Positions 12,891 to 23,801 of a stretch of 64,000 bases of DNA are shown piece after piece. Every line of letters begins with the position of its first letter. Position 1 is the first letter of the stretch. Made by a program: the position numbers and the translations under genes. The DNA is from Phaeoceros laevis. Taxonomy: Eukaryota > Anthocerotophyta > Anthocerotopsida > Notothyladales. The notes under the pieces are model-generated. The model made no database searches and had not been told where the DNA came from. It saw only the letters and a list, made by a program, of their open reading frames with translations. The stretch covers positions 114,797-178,796 of the forward strand of contig JBNGIQ010009279.1 in the NCBI GenBank assembly GCA_049999765.1, read 5' to 3'.

Positions 12891-13397
12891 TCAACAAACC
12901 TGATTTGATTCTAAAGAAGCAATATGATGGTCGTGCTCCTCCTCCACCTTGATTGATGTATGGTCACCTAAAAGTCGTCCTCTACATAGAGGACAAGTCC
13001 GCCCCTTGTGTTTTACCCATTCTTCCATACATATGTAGTGAAAAGTATGGGAGCACTCTTGCACTTCATATACTGCCATACCTTGCTCTAAACTCGACAA
13101 ACATATTACACAATCCACATTATCTGCTCCTTGATACATACTCATAGCAAGTTTCATATTGATGGTCGTAGTGCTGATTTTGCTATCCCTGCCATCATGT
13201 ATAATTTGTAATTGCGCTCGAGTTATTGATAAATGTGGCTGAGATGTGAGGATTGGCGGTCCGCTAAATATATCTTCTGAGGGGACAAATAAACACTTGA
13301 AGAGGCTTATACACCTTGTTATTATCCATGATGCGATTGCCGTCACCACAACAAAGATAATGAGTGCAATCCCCGCTCGCACTACCGGATTCAACAT
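12891..13397 (-). CDS. ATL-type RING-H2 finger protein, putative E3 ubiquitin ligase
   Basis: Single exon, 168 residues, ATG at 13397. One N-terminal membrane helix (about 8-30) is followed by a hydrophilic linker and a RING-H2 domain: C-V-I-C, then C-S-H-T-F-H-x2-C, W-V and C-P-L-C-R (about 95-140). The Cys/His spacing fits the ATL (Arabidopsis Toxicos en Levadura) class of membrane-anchored E3 ligases. The usual ATL GLD motif is not evident between helix and RING. The C-terminal tail is acidic and His-rich. The gene is AT-rich like its flanks, unlike the GC-rich malonyl-CoA synthetase next door. Tandem repeats begin 136 bp upstream of its start codon. It may be a functional gene or a recent copy; the frame is intact. 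Confidence 0.8.
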   Translation of the reverse strand: MLNPVVRAGIALIIFVVVTAIASWIITRCISLFKCLFVPSEDIFSGPPILTSQPHLSITRAQLQIIHDGRDSKISTTTINMKLAMSMYQGADNVDCVICLSSLEQGMAVYEVQECSHTFHYICMEEWVKHKGRTCPLCRGRLLGDHTSIKVEEEHDHHIASLESNQVC

Positions 13398-13532
13398 AAT
13401 ATGTGAATAAATAATAACAACAAGTCTTGGAGGCTCAATTGAAAACTCAAGATGTGTAGAACGATGTATTTATTGCCAACAAGAAGTAAAGGTGATCCTC
13501 TTTGAAACTACGAACTATAAACATATGAAGTT

Positions 13533-13843
13533 TTGCGTTACATATATTGGCAACTAATTGCCTAGGCCCAAGGAGTTGTGTTCCATAGCAACTGGAAGCG
13601 GGAAACATATATAGGCAACTCTTGCGTTACATATATTGGCAACTAATTGCCTAGGCCAAAGGAGTTGTGTTCCATAGCATTGGAAGCAGGAAACATATAT
13701 AGGCAACTCATTCATTCACATCCATGAGACGAACCTATAATTTATGTACTTGACCTATGTGAAATCTCATATATAGGCAACTCATTCATTCACATCCATG
13801 AGATGAACCTATAATTCATGTACTTGACCTATGTGAAATCTCA
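13533..13843. repeat. Two nested tandem duplications (about 88-bp x2, then 74-bp x2)
   Basis: The first unit, starting TTGCGTTACATATATTGGC, occupies 13533-13621 and is repeated at 13622-13709. The second unit, starting CATATATAGGCAACTCATTC, occupies 13694-13767 and 13768-13843. The two arrays overlap through the shared string ATATATAGGCAACTC. Copies differ by only a few substitutions or a short indel, so the duplications look recent. They lie just upstream of the RING-H2 gene start. Confidence 0.9.
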
Positions 13844-14366
13844 GCAAGCCGGGCTGCAATCGTCCGATCAAGATACTCACTTCATTCCGCAGCCAGAAGT
13901 CACAAAATTAGCAGCACAAAATTAGCACAAAACTAGCAGCACAAAATTAGCAGCACAGAATTAGCACAAAATTAGCAGCACACAATTAGCAAGGTCGCAC
14001 TACGCTTGAACCCCCTTCGGGATGGTTACCTACTCGCTTCTATCCTCTTAGGAAACGGCAATAGACACAAATGGTTTTAGAATTCAGGTCCCGGCGCTGG
14101 CATGCAATGAGGAACTCCGAAATGTGTGAGGGTGGGTACTCGTAGCCAACCTTCTTCCTCACCCGCTTACGTATGGAATGCCATCCTTTTCTATGGCGAG
14201 CAGGCACAACCCTAGACACCATAGCCGGGCAGGTGCTGAACAGGCGCTAAAGTTGGTTTGTCACTGTCGTGGTTCAATTTCGTCCGAGCCCGAGCCCGCG
14301 AGGGAGCGCCCCAAGTGTGCCTGCCCGACCTGACAGACCGACCATCAATCCACCTAACCCCGTGCT
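13844..14366. other. Intergenic stretch with AGCAGCACAAAATT microrepeat
   Basis: A degenerate array of AGCAGCACAAAATT and AGCACAAAATT units spans about 13901-13990. The rest is unassigned. A 60-codon minus-strand frame at 14040-14222 has no recognisable features and was left out. The right part is the 5' flank of the malonyl-CoA synthetase gene and becomes GC-rich. Confidence 0.6.
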
Positions 14367-16295
14367 ATGCACCAATTGTGCACCCTCCGCGGCCCCTCGG
14401 TCGTGCTTTCCTACACAGCTCTTCCCGCTCTCGGCCTCGGCTCTGGAGTCCGCAGCTGTGGCCGCACCTGCAAAGCCCTGTGGACGATGCGCTGGGAAGG
14501 GATGAAGGCGGCTCCCAAGGCAGCTGTGGCCGGGAGCGAGTGCGGAGGTGGAGTGCCGCCTCCAATTCCAGCTGCAATTGCCCCTCCTGAGGGCCTGGAG
14601 GTTGTGAAGGTGGCTGTAAATCTAGGGGAGGCCAAGGCATTCAGCGCAGTGGCCCTGGTAGCCGCTCAGAGGAGCCATACCTACGGGCAGCTGCTGCAAT
14701 CCGCCTGCGCTTTGGCATCTCAGCTGGAGCAGTCTGCCATTCCCAAGCAGGAGGAGCAGCAGGAGAAGAATGGTGCAGGATCAGGCGTGGGCGGGCAACG
14801 CATCGGGATCATGGCCAAACCCTGTGCGGAGTTTGTGGCAGGGCTGTGGGCGACGTGGATGAGCGGCGCCATTGCGGTGCCCCTGGCTCTCAGCTACCCC
14901 GCAGCGGAGCTCATGCACGTCCTCACGGACGCCGACGTTGCCCTCGTCATAGCCACAGACGAATTCCGGGAGGTGCTGGAGCCCCTAGCAACGAGCTGCT
15001 CTGTGCGCTTCCTCCCGCTCTCACCGGTCCCTCACCAGCAGGAGCAGGAGCAGCAGCAGCAGAGTGAGGAGGAAGAGCCCAACGTGGTTTTGTCCCGGGT
15101 GCATTCCTTGTCCTCGCAGGTGAGAGGAGATGAGCCAGCTCTCATCATCTACACCAGCGGAACAACAGGCAAGCCCAAGGGGGTGGTGCACACCCACTCC
15201 ACCCTGGCATCGCAGGCCCAGATCCTGTCACAGGCGTGGGCCTACTCCCCGCAGGACCGGCTGCTGCACTGCCTGCCCCTGCATCACGTCCACGGCCTGA
15301 TCAACGCCCTCCTGGCTCCGCTTCACGCTGGCGCCACCGTCGAGTTCCTGCCCAAATTCAGCACCAGGGCAGTGTGGCAGAGGTGGCGGGAGTCCTATCC
15401 CTCGGACCAGGCCGCCTCCTCCTCTGAGGACGCCATCACCGTCTTCACAGGTGTTCCAACTGTCTACGTGCGCCTGCTCCAAGGATACGATGCCATGGAC
15501 GCAGCCTGCCGGGCCGCCTCCGCCTCCGCAGCTGCCCGGTTGCGGCTCATGATGTGCGGCTCGTCAGCGCTGCCCTTGCCCGTGATGGAGCGGTGGGAGA
15601 GCATCACAGGCCACAGGCTGCTGGAGAGATACGGCATGACCGAGTTCGGGATGGCCATCTCCAACCCGCTTCACGGCGAGCGGCGGGCAGGGTTCGTGGG
15701 GCAGGCGTTGCCGGGAGTGGAGCTTAAGATCGAGCAGATTGGAGAAGAGGAGTGGCAAGGCGGGGAGTTGTGCGTCAAAAGCCCCTCTCTGTTCAAGGAG
15801 TACTGGAGGCAACCGCAGGTGACCAAGCACTCTTTCTCCCCGGACGGCTTCTTCCGCACCGGGGACAGCGTGCTTGCCCAGGACGGCTACATCAAGATCC
15901 TTGGCCGCACCAGTGTGGACATTCTCAAGTCGGGGGGGTACAAGCTGTCTGCCCTAGAAATCGAGGGCGTGCTGCTTGAGCACCCTGCCATACACGAATG
16001 CGCCGTGCTGGGCGTTCCTGACCCGGAGTATGGTGAGATCATCACCGCCATCGTGGTGCCCGACGCAAGGATTGCTGCCCAAGCTGCTGCCCGGGCGGAG
16101 CCTCCTCTCTCCCTGCACCAGCTGCGCACTTGGGCATCCGACAAGATGGCAGCCTACAAGATGCCGCAGCGGCTACTTGTGTGGGAGGAACTGCCGCGGA
16201 ACGCTATGGGCAAGGTGAACAAGAAACAGCTCACGCAGCTCCTCCTGCAGCCGCTAGGTGGTGGTGGAGGTGGTGGTGCAGGAGTTCAAAAATGA
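14367..16295 (+). CDS. AAE13: Malonyl-CoA synthetase (acyl-activating enzyme 13), intronless
   Basis: One open frame of 642 residues. It catalyses malonate + ATP + CoA to malonyl-CoA, which detoxifies malonate and supplies malonyl units in mitochondria and cytosol. The ANL superfamily P-loop IIYTSGTTGKPKG lies near 260-272, then HHVHG (about 308), the YGMTEFG motif (about 421), GFFRTGD, GYIKILGRTSVDILKSGGYK (about 509-528) and the C-terminal MGKVNKKQ with the catalytic lysine. MTEFGMAISNPLHGERR is the wording I associate with AAE13 rather than 4-coumarate:CoA ligase. The first 40-45 residues are Arg/Ser/Leu-rich and could be a mitochondrial presequence. An internal Met at about 41 would give a cytosolic form, matching the dual localisation known for the family. 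Coding DNA is strongly GC-rich and lacks introns, unlike most neighbours. Confidence 0.9.
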   Translation: MHQLCTLRGPSVVLSYTALPALGLGSGVRSCGRTCKALWTMRWEGMKAAPKAAVAGSECGGGVPPPIPAAIAPPEGLEVVKVAVNLGEAKAFSAVALVAAQRSHTYGQLLQSACALASQLEQSAIPKQEEQQEKNGAGSGVGGQRIGIMAKPCAEFVAGLWATWMSGAIAVPLALSYPAAELMHVLTDADVALVIATDEFREVLEPLATSCSVRFLPLSPVPHQQEQEQQQQSEEEEPNVVLSRVHSLSSQVRGDEPALIIYTSGTTGKPKGVVHTHSTLASQAQILSQAWAYSPQDRLLHCLPLHHVHGLINALLAPLHAGATVEFLPKFSTRAVWQRWRESYPSDQAASSSEDAITVFTGVPTVYVRLLQGYDAMDAACRAASASAAARLRLMMCGSSALPLPVMERWESITGHRLLERYGMTEFGMAISNPLHGERRAGFVGQALPGVELKIEQIGEEEWQGGELCVKSPSLFKEYWRQPQVTKHSFSPDGFFRTGDSVLAQDGYIKILGRTSVDILKSGGYKLSALEIEGVLLEHPAIHECAVLGVPDPEYGEIITAIVVPDARIAAQAAARAEPPLSLHQLRTWASDKMAAYKMPQRLLVWEELPRNAMGKVNKKQLTQLLLQPLGGGGGGGAGVQK

Positions 16296-18945
16296 TTATC
16301 TACCACGCGATGAGGAAACTGACAGACGGCATTGACTCAGCCAGTAGACGTGGCTTCTCCGGTTCGTTCCCTCCTACTGATCAGCAGTAGCAGTCCAGTG
16401 CGTGAAAGTAGGCAGCAGCACCACTCACCTGCACTGGCGTCATTGGTGAACCGAGAAACAAAAACTGAACAATCTAATTTGAAGTACTGCGAATTCTTCC
16501 GATGCTATCTTGAGCAGTGCACGGATGGATGGTAGTAGAGTTATTGGAAAGAGTCAACAGCCTCCCATTCCCAACTACAGTGCTTGAAGAATCCAGACTT
16601 GACTGCTCTCTTGGCTCTACTGTACATCCATGCACTATTGTGTTCACTCTACCAGAATACGAAGACTAGGAGATTCATCCAGGTCTTCCTAATTTGACAG
16701 CGGGTCCCAGCATTCTGATTAAACTTGGCTACAGTTGAGCAGCAGCTGCAGTCGGGAGCTGTAAATCACTGGCGCAGCTCCCCTCCAAGTTCCAACACAG
16801 CACCTGACCTAGTGAACAATATTCGGGCAGGGATACTCATAAAACTCGCTTTGACTGGCCACAAACTGCAAATTAGTGCACCTTGAGCAAAACCACAGCT
16901 TGCTGCACAGAGCAACCAATGCTACCACTTCCAGTTTCAGGTCCCTTCCTCTCAGCATCCCTGGATAGATCTTGCAACTCAAAACTCGGGGGCAATGTCC
17001 ATGCCATTGCTGAATAGCTCTTGGAACTCGAAACTCTGGGTCAAAATCCGTAAAGGGTATTTAGGTCGATTGCCCTGCCTGGTGCTCGAGACCGGTCGTC
17101 TTCCGGGACACCACGACTAGTGCTGCTGTTCCTGTTTGGAAGCCCATGGCACGCTCGCACTTGGAGCACCCCATTTGTGGGTTTCTTTGGTGCGAATGCT
17201 GCCTCGTATGAAATCCGCTATGGTGCACGGCGAAACCTGCTTTTTTTGCAACCTCCCGGACGGCCCGGTTTGTTGCAACCTGCCGGGAAACCTACTTATT
17301 TTGGGAGCGTTTCCGGAATGGTGTATGACGCGACGGTGCTAGTGGTGCAGAGCGCCAAACGGCCAAGCACCACGGAAATATAATAGGTTTAGGGCAATCG
17401 CCACGGAAACAGGGTTAGGGCAATGGCAACGGGGATCGTCCGAGGTGGTTTGCCACATGTGACGCCACCGGCTGTCTTGCCAGCGATGCGGACGGAGGTG
17501 GCAGGCGACCTGAAAGACGTCTGCTGCAAGGGTTTAGGGTCTTGGTAGTGAATCCGCGGTCAGTTGAAGGATCAAGGATTTTCAGCTGTCTAAGGTCGTT
17601 GGTGGACATGTCTGGCAAGTGGGGTTGTCACGCCAACACCCCCTCCACTTTCAAACATAATTTCCCATTGAAGAAACATAACATAATAAGAATACCGGGA
17701 CTACGATCGATCGCCGCGTGGCTTCGCGGCCGCGGCCTTCATCCAAACTCTATCCTAACCAGCCTTAACTAAATGGCTAGCTAGCTAGTTAACAAGCTAG
17801 TGGGTTCTGTTTAACCCAAGCTGGGTTTGACGTAACTAGCACTTGAGCTCAACACCCGTTTACACCGTGCACACAAGCTACATTCCAGCTAGCTCCGTAA
17901 CAATTTCCACCAAAAGTCATAGAGAGAAAAGACAAGACTATTAAGTACTCGCGGAAGACAATATTTACGATTTTGTGTGTTGTCCACACTCTCCACAAAT
18001 GTGGAAGCTCTTATCCTAGAATCTAGGGTATCGCACCCTGCCCATTTGGTGCAATAGCACTAGATGATATCCACATGTAGTGGGATGCGTAGGTTGCTGC
18101 ACCACCCTCAGAGTGAAAAAGTCCACACACACCTCTTACAAAGTCTTGGTTGTTTTATTTTTCAACCCTTGATTTGAGAGTTCTTCTATTAAGTCTTGTA
18201 ACTTAGCACACTCCTAAAACCTGTTCAGGGACTCCACTTGTGGTTGGCAACCAAGGTACTGCTGCTGTGATTGGCAGCCAAGTTGGAAACACTAGCGCTA
18301 CCAATGGCAGCGATTCTGAGCCCAATGTTGGTGGTTTGCATCATGGACAGGTCACAGATCTAGAGCATAGGGTGTTTTTCCTCTACAGTGACAATCCTGA
18401 CTGGTTTTGGATACAGCTCCTATTGGATATGCATTGATGAAGGATCCCGCTTTGTCAATGGTTTGGGATATCCAATCAGACGCTCACAGGCATACACATG
18501 TAGCTGGATCATTGTGGATGACGTTTGATGGGAGATTCAGAGATTTTTCATCTACGACTCCATGTGATGATCAGCTACGGATGTCACGGTTGTAGCTGCC
18601 ACTTTTGGCGGCTCCTGGTAGTTGGTCGAAGTTAGTGACGGCGTGCCATGTCGAGTTGGCAGAACAGGAAATAAATTTATACTACTACTACGACTTCATT
18701 ACAGAATTTTTAGATTTACTTAGAAAGGGCAATCTATGGCGTACCAAAATGCTGCACAAAGAAAGTAAGCCACTTTCGTGACCTCTTTCACGTTTCTTCG
18801 CATGTCCCGACTCCCGAACCGAACCACAAAAGTAGTTCAGGATGGAGCAGGAGGGCTTGATTTTTGCAAAGACAGTACTACGTTTGCGGGCCTCCTGAAG
18901 GCTTGTACAAATGCTAGCGCTGTACAGCAGGGCAGGCAGCTGGAC
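16296..18945. other. Long gene-poor stretch
   Basis: No conserved protein is seen on either strand. Telomere-like heptads (GTTTAGGG and GGTTAGGG) occur near 17387-17540. A CTAGCTAG-rich segment lies at 17771-17812. A region at 18200-18600 with short open frames could be a decayed retroelement, but nothing diagnostic is visible. The last 50 bp adjoin the PPR gene 3' end. Confidence 0.4.
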
Positions 18946-21900
18946 TCAGGGATTGAAAACGAGAACTGCTTGGAGCTCTCCATCTAAAGAGTGTGGCAGG
19001 CTCAGTTTTTGCAACAAATGGAAGAAAAAGGGTTCCTGTTGCTGCCGCAGCATTCGTTCTCCTACGAAAAATGTGTGGACTTGCTGGTTATGCTCTATCC
19101 AGCTCTGGCCAGCCTCCTTCCGTCCACCTGCCTTCTGTCTCCATTCTTCCACCTCCTTTGCAGAATGACACATCCCAGCTTGGGCATAAATGCCAGACAT
19201 CAAAACATATGCTGCTGCACAGTTGGGCTGGTGCATGACTGCACAGTCAAAGGCGCGTTTCCCAAGAGAAAAATTGCCATGTTTACGGCATGCAGCAAGC
19301 AAACACAACAACATGGGCAGGTCTGGCTGGAGGGGCATGGTGGACATCAAATCTTCCACCGTCGTGAAATGGCCTGCACGGCTGAACAGGTCCATCATGC
19401 TAACGTAGTGCTCCATCCCTGGAGTTATGCCGTAGTCTCTGGTCATGGACTCAAAGTACTCGATGCCCTTGTCCACTATTCCAGCATGGCTGCACGCGGA
19501 GATGAGTGAAAGGAAGGTGACTCCATTCGGCCTCACGCCTGCCAACAGCATTTGCTCGTAACATTGCAAGCTTGTGTCACAACTTCCCTGACGAGCATAC
19601 CCAGCAATCAATGCATTCCAGGAAACCAAGTTTCTCTCGCGCAATGCATCAAACACATCATGGGCCTTCTCCATTCTCGCACATTTTCCATAAGCGTGGA
19701 TGAGGGTGTTACCCAACAGGGGACTCAAAGGAGTTCCAGCAGAGGCATAACTGTGGTGAATCTGCTCGCATATACAAAAGGCTCCTGTGTTACCACAAGC
19801 TTGCAGGACGCTTAGATATGTGGTCTCATCTGGGACGATGCCATGCTCTAGCATATGTCTGAATAGCTCCACAGCTTGTCCACTTTCACCTTGCTGGATG
19901 TATGCAGCTAGCATTGCATTCCGTGACACTAGATGCTTCTGAGGCAACCTGTCCAGCACATTCTGCGCATCCGTGAGGCTCCCACACTTTCCGTACATGC
20001 TTACGAGGGTGCTTCCCACAAAGACATCCGATTCATAGCCCCTCCTAATAGCTTCAGCATGTATGACCTTTCCCCTGTAAAGAGCCTCCACCCTGATCGA
20101 CTGCCCATCGATGAGGTAAACTTCTTCCTGCTCGGCAAGGCTGCCACATGCTTGGAGAAGGCTGACAAAGGTCCTAGCATCTGGACTGACAACTTCCTCC
20201 CCCATCTTATCATACAACTGCACAGTCTCCAGCCCTTGGCCCTGCTGTGCATATCCAGCCAGCATTGCATTCCATGACACGAGGTTCTGCTGAGACAATC
20301 TGTCAAACACAATCTGCGCATCATTTGTACTCCCACAACTTGCATACACACTAACCAGGGCGTTACAAATGAAGACATCGGATCCGTAACCCAAACTTTG
20401 AGCTTCAGCATGTATCACCTTGCCTGCCTGTAGAGACTCCACTCTAACTGCCCGCCCATCTAATGCGTCTTCCTTTTCAGCAAGGCTGCCACATGCTTGG
20501 AGCACGCTGACAAAGGTCCTTTCATTTGGACGGACATCAGCCTCCTGCATTTGTTCATAAAGCTGCATAGCCTTACCCTCTTGGCCCTGCTGAGCATAAC
20601 CTGCAAGCAGTGCATTCCATGACACCATGCCTTTCTGCACCAACCTGTCAAACACATGTTCGGCATCCCTACTGCTGCCACACTTGGCATAGGTACTAAT
20701 GAGGGTGCTTCCGACAAAAACGTCCGACTCATAGCCCTTACACAGAGCTTCAGCATGTATTGCCTTCCCCATTCGCAAGGACTCGACTCTGAGATACAGC
20801 CCGTCTTCAGGAACAGCATCTTCCTTCTCTGCAATGCTCCCACAGGCCTGCAGGGCGCTGACGATGGTCCTGTCATTCATACTGACACCTTCCTCCTGCA
20901 TTTGAAAAACGAGCCGCAAAGCTGTATCTCCTTGAGCCTGTTGCACATATCCTGCAAGCATCGCATTCCATGATACAGTGTTCCTCTGCCACAAAAAATC
21001 AAAAACATGTTGAGCGTCCATTATGCTCCCACACTTTGCATACACACTGATGAGAGTGCTTCCGACAAACACATTCGACTCACATCCCGTCCTCCCAGCT
21101 TCAGCATGTATTGCCTTGGCCAGTTGCAGAGACTCCGCTCGGACTGCTTGCCCATTAAGAACGGATAGGGTGTTATCGTCCTCTGCAAGACTTCCACAGG
21201 CTTTTAACAAGCTGATGAAAGTATATCTGTTCGGGCATACACCTTCATCTATCATGGAGAAATACATCCGTAATGCCACCCGAGGTTGCCCAGCTTGACT
21301 GTACCCGTTTATCACGGCAGTCCAGGAGACAACGGTTCGGTGCGGCAAACTGAAAAATATCTGAACAGCATCCGCAAGACTGCCACACTCGACAAAGGTA
21401 CTCACTAAGGACTCACAGATATACCTGTTGAACTCGAAACCATTGTTGACCAAATGCTCATACACACGCTTGGCCTGATCCAGTGCCTTTCCTCTTGCAC
21501 ATGCTTTCAAGACAGACCTGTACGTCTCCACTGAAGGATACGTGCCCTCCTTGTCCATGCGGAATAGGGCATCCACTGCCTTGTCCGGCTGCCCCTGCTC
21601 GCATAGACTCGCAACTTCATCATTTGGTCCACAGCATCCCCGTGAAGACTCACCAACCAGACCCCCGACCCGTGCGTCCAACGTTGCTAGCTGCGAGTCC
21701 ACCCACAGAGGCTTGGATAGGCTATTTAACCAGAGGGGCTCTCTGGACCTCTTGTGCCTGAAGTCCGGGTGCCGGGGGCCTCTCTGAAACCATAACTCAG
21801 CTGTATCAGCAATTCTGAGTCAAGCATCCAAGATGTTGAGGACACAAATGAGAGTCTACCTACCTTGCTCAGCCTGTTATCCCACCATTCTGACGGATGC

Positions 21901-22058
21901 AGAAAAAGATCCTGCCAGAGCTGCTGCTTTGATTCCTCGTGACTGTTCCCAGTGCCTGAGAAAACTGGGCTGATCCTCCACGAGCATGGTGGACAAATCG
22001 TTGCAGTATGGCAGTTCCACCTTGCTGGAGTCAAGAAGGGCAGGCAACATGCCGACAT
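18946..22058 (-). CDS. PLS-class PPR protein with an N-terminal PDF (OSB-like) motif, E/E+ type
   Basis: Two exons on the minus strand: 22058-21864 and 21783-18946, separated by an 80-bp GT-AG intron, giving 1010 residues. The long second exon has no usable N-terminal ATG of its own. Exon 1 supplies ATG 22058 and the first half of a PDF motif (LWQDLFLHPSEWWDNRLSK); exon 2 continues it (RHPDFRHK...LWLNS...PLWV). This motif is known from organellar ssDNA-binding OSB proteins. The rest is a PLS array of about 20 PPR repeats with four nearly uniform 345-351-bp supermodules, then E1/E2 motifs (near 895-995). It ends at residue 1010 with LQAVLVFNP, without a DYW deaminase domain. The expected role is sequence-specific RNA binding in plastids or mitochondria, recruiting a DYW partner for C-to-U editing. 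Start codon and targeting are inferred; an extra upstream exon cannot be excluded. Confidence 0.85.
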
Positions 22059-22282
22059 GGATGGGTTACCATTTCGTTTAGCCTATGCGTTAGTTTACTC
22101 TGCTTCTATACTACTAGTGGTTGAAGTAGTTGATGCCGATAAGTGCAAATCATAGTGTCTGGATAGACCTGCTACTGTACTTACATTGGCGCTAGACTAA
22201 TAGTAGGTGAGCCCTGGCGGCAGGCCGAGCTGTCGCGGAAGTGCGTCGCTGACTTAGCGGCTTAGTACGACTAGGTGGAGGA

Positions 22283-23676
22283 ATGGAGATGACAAGGAGT
22301 TGCTCGATGGCGCAGGGGCCTTCGCACAGGCTGGCTCTGGTGTGCAAGTATAGCAATAGCACGAGATGTCTGAGCAGCAGCCTTCCTGTGGCTGGGTTGC
22401 GGATTGCCAGGAATTCTCCAACTGTGTTAGCTCAATCACGTCTGACCGCGACCACCAGTCTTTTCGGTAGCTCCAGATTGTGTGCTACCGGCAGGGGATT
22501 GTACCTGAGAGTAAGGCGTGCCCAGACCTATGGTGCCGGTAAGAACAGAAACAGAACTTTGGTGAAATGCCAAGTAGCAGGCGTGGGAGCACAAAATGGG
22601 GGATGGGATTTCACTGTGCCTCTGTCCAAAGGTATGGCCTTGCTCTTAGTGTGGTACTGGTTGCTTCTTGACTTAGTGGTACTTCTGCTGCAGCTGTTGC
22701 TTCAGTGACTCAACAACTTTTGTTTCTCAGAATGTACTTATTGCCGGCTTGCAGATGCATCAATCGTGCAGAAGGTGCGGGCAATATGCTTCTACGCTAC
22801 AACATTTGTCCTTGCTGCACCCTTATTTATTGTGATGCTCATTTTACATCCGTTCGTGCTGCTCTTTGATAAAGAAAGGCGAAAGGTTCAGCACCTGGTT
22901 AACAAGGTGTGGGCAAGAATGACGACTTTCTTCTTCTACAAGACAGAAATCATTGGCTGGGAAAACCTGCCATCTGCAGACGAGGGAGTGGTGTATGTGG
23001 CAAACCACCAAAGTTTTTTGGATATTTATACTCTTTTTCAGCTGGGCCGGCCTTTTAAATTCATCAGCAAGACAAGCAACTTTCTTATCCCCCTAATCGG
23101 TTGGGCAATGTACCTTACTGGTCACATCCCTTTGAAACGTGACGACCAGAAGAGCCAAATCGTGAGCTTTCCTTTTCAAAGGCTGAACTCTGTTAGTTGT
23201 ATGCGAATGCTTAGTGACATGTTCATTCAATGCTTGCCGCTACTGACTATCCTGTGGTGACTTTCTTCAGCAATGCCTGAGAAAATGTGTGGATTTGGTG
23301 CAACAAGGCGTTTCTGTCATTTTCTTCCCTGAGGGAACTCGCACATCGGATGGAAAGATGGCCGCCTTCAAGGTGAGTCAGCAATGCTACATTTTGGCTC
23401 TTTGAGGAACCGGGTACACGTTTGATGATATTCATGTCCGTTTCGCAGAAAGGGGCGTTCAGTATAGCAGCGAAAGCCAAGGCTCCAGTTGTCCCAATCA
23501 CTTTGATCGGGACAGGAAAACTAATGCCGAACAAAATGGAACACAGTTTGAGATCAGGATTGGTAAAAGTGGTCGTACACCCTCCAATAAGAGGGGGTAA
23601 CCCAGATGAGCTATGCCAGAAAGCCAGAGCAGCGATTGCAGAAACACTTCTAAAACATGGGCTGCCAGTTCACTGA
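22283..23676 (+). CDS. LPAT1: Plastid 1-acyl-sn-glycerol-3-phosphate acyltransferase
   Basis: Four exons join in frame: 22283-22631, 22755-23161, 23271-23372 and 23449-23676, giving 361 residues. The enzyme acylates lysophosphatidate at sn-2 in the plastid (prokaryotic glycerolipid pathway), yielding phosphatidate. Residues 1-115 are Ser/Arg/Thr-rich and almost free of acidic residues, typical of a chloroplast transit peptide encoded mainly by exon 1. Two hydrophobic segments follow (about 125-155). Acyltransferase motif I is NHQSFLD with the H-x4-D pair at 201/206. Motif II is near KFISKTSNFLIPLIGWAM, motif III is FFPEGTR (about 270-276) and motif IV is VPITLIGTGK. The wording matches ATS2/LPAT1 rather than ER LPATs. 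It is convergent with the Obg gene; the stop codons are about 125 bp apart. Confidence 0.93.
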
Positions 23677-23801
23677 ACTGAAGCTTGTTTGTATTTTGAG
23701 GATTTTGTTGACAATCACTTGTCCATGACGTCCAATCACCCTACCACTCAGCCGACCACTGATTAAAGCTGATGATGGGATATAGAAAGTGAGAAAGTGG
23801 G

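Noticed and set aside
17380-17550. Telomere-like GTTTAGGG heptads
   Set aside because: Only a few scattered copies, not a tandem array, so no interstitial telomere is claimed.
18210-18440. Possible Copia-type gag remnant
   Set aside because: Short frames with Gly/Asn-rich wording but no CCHC knuckle, protease, integrase or LTR pair visible.
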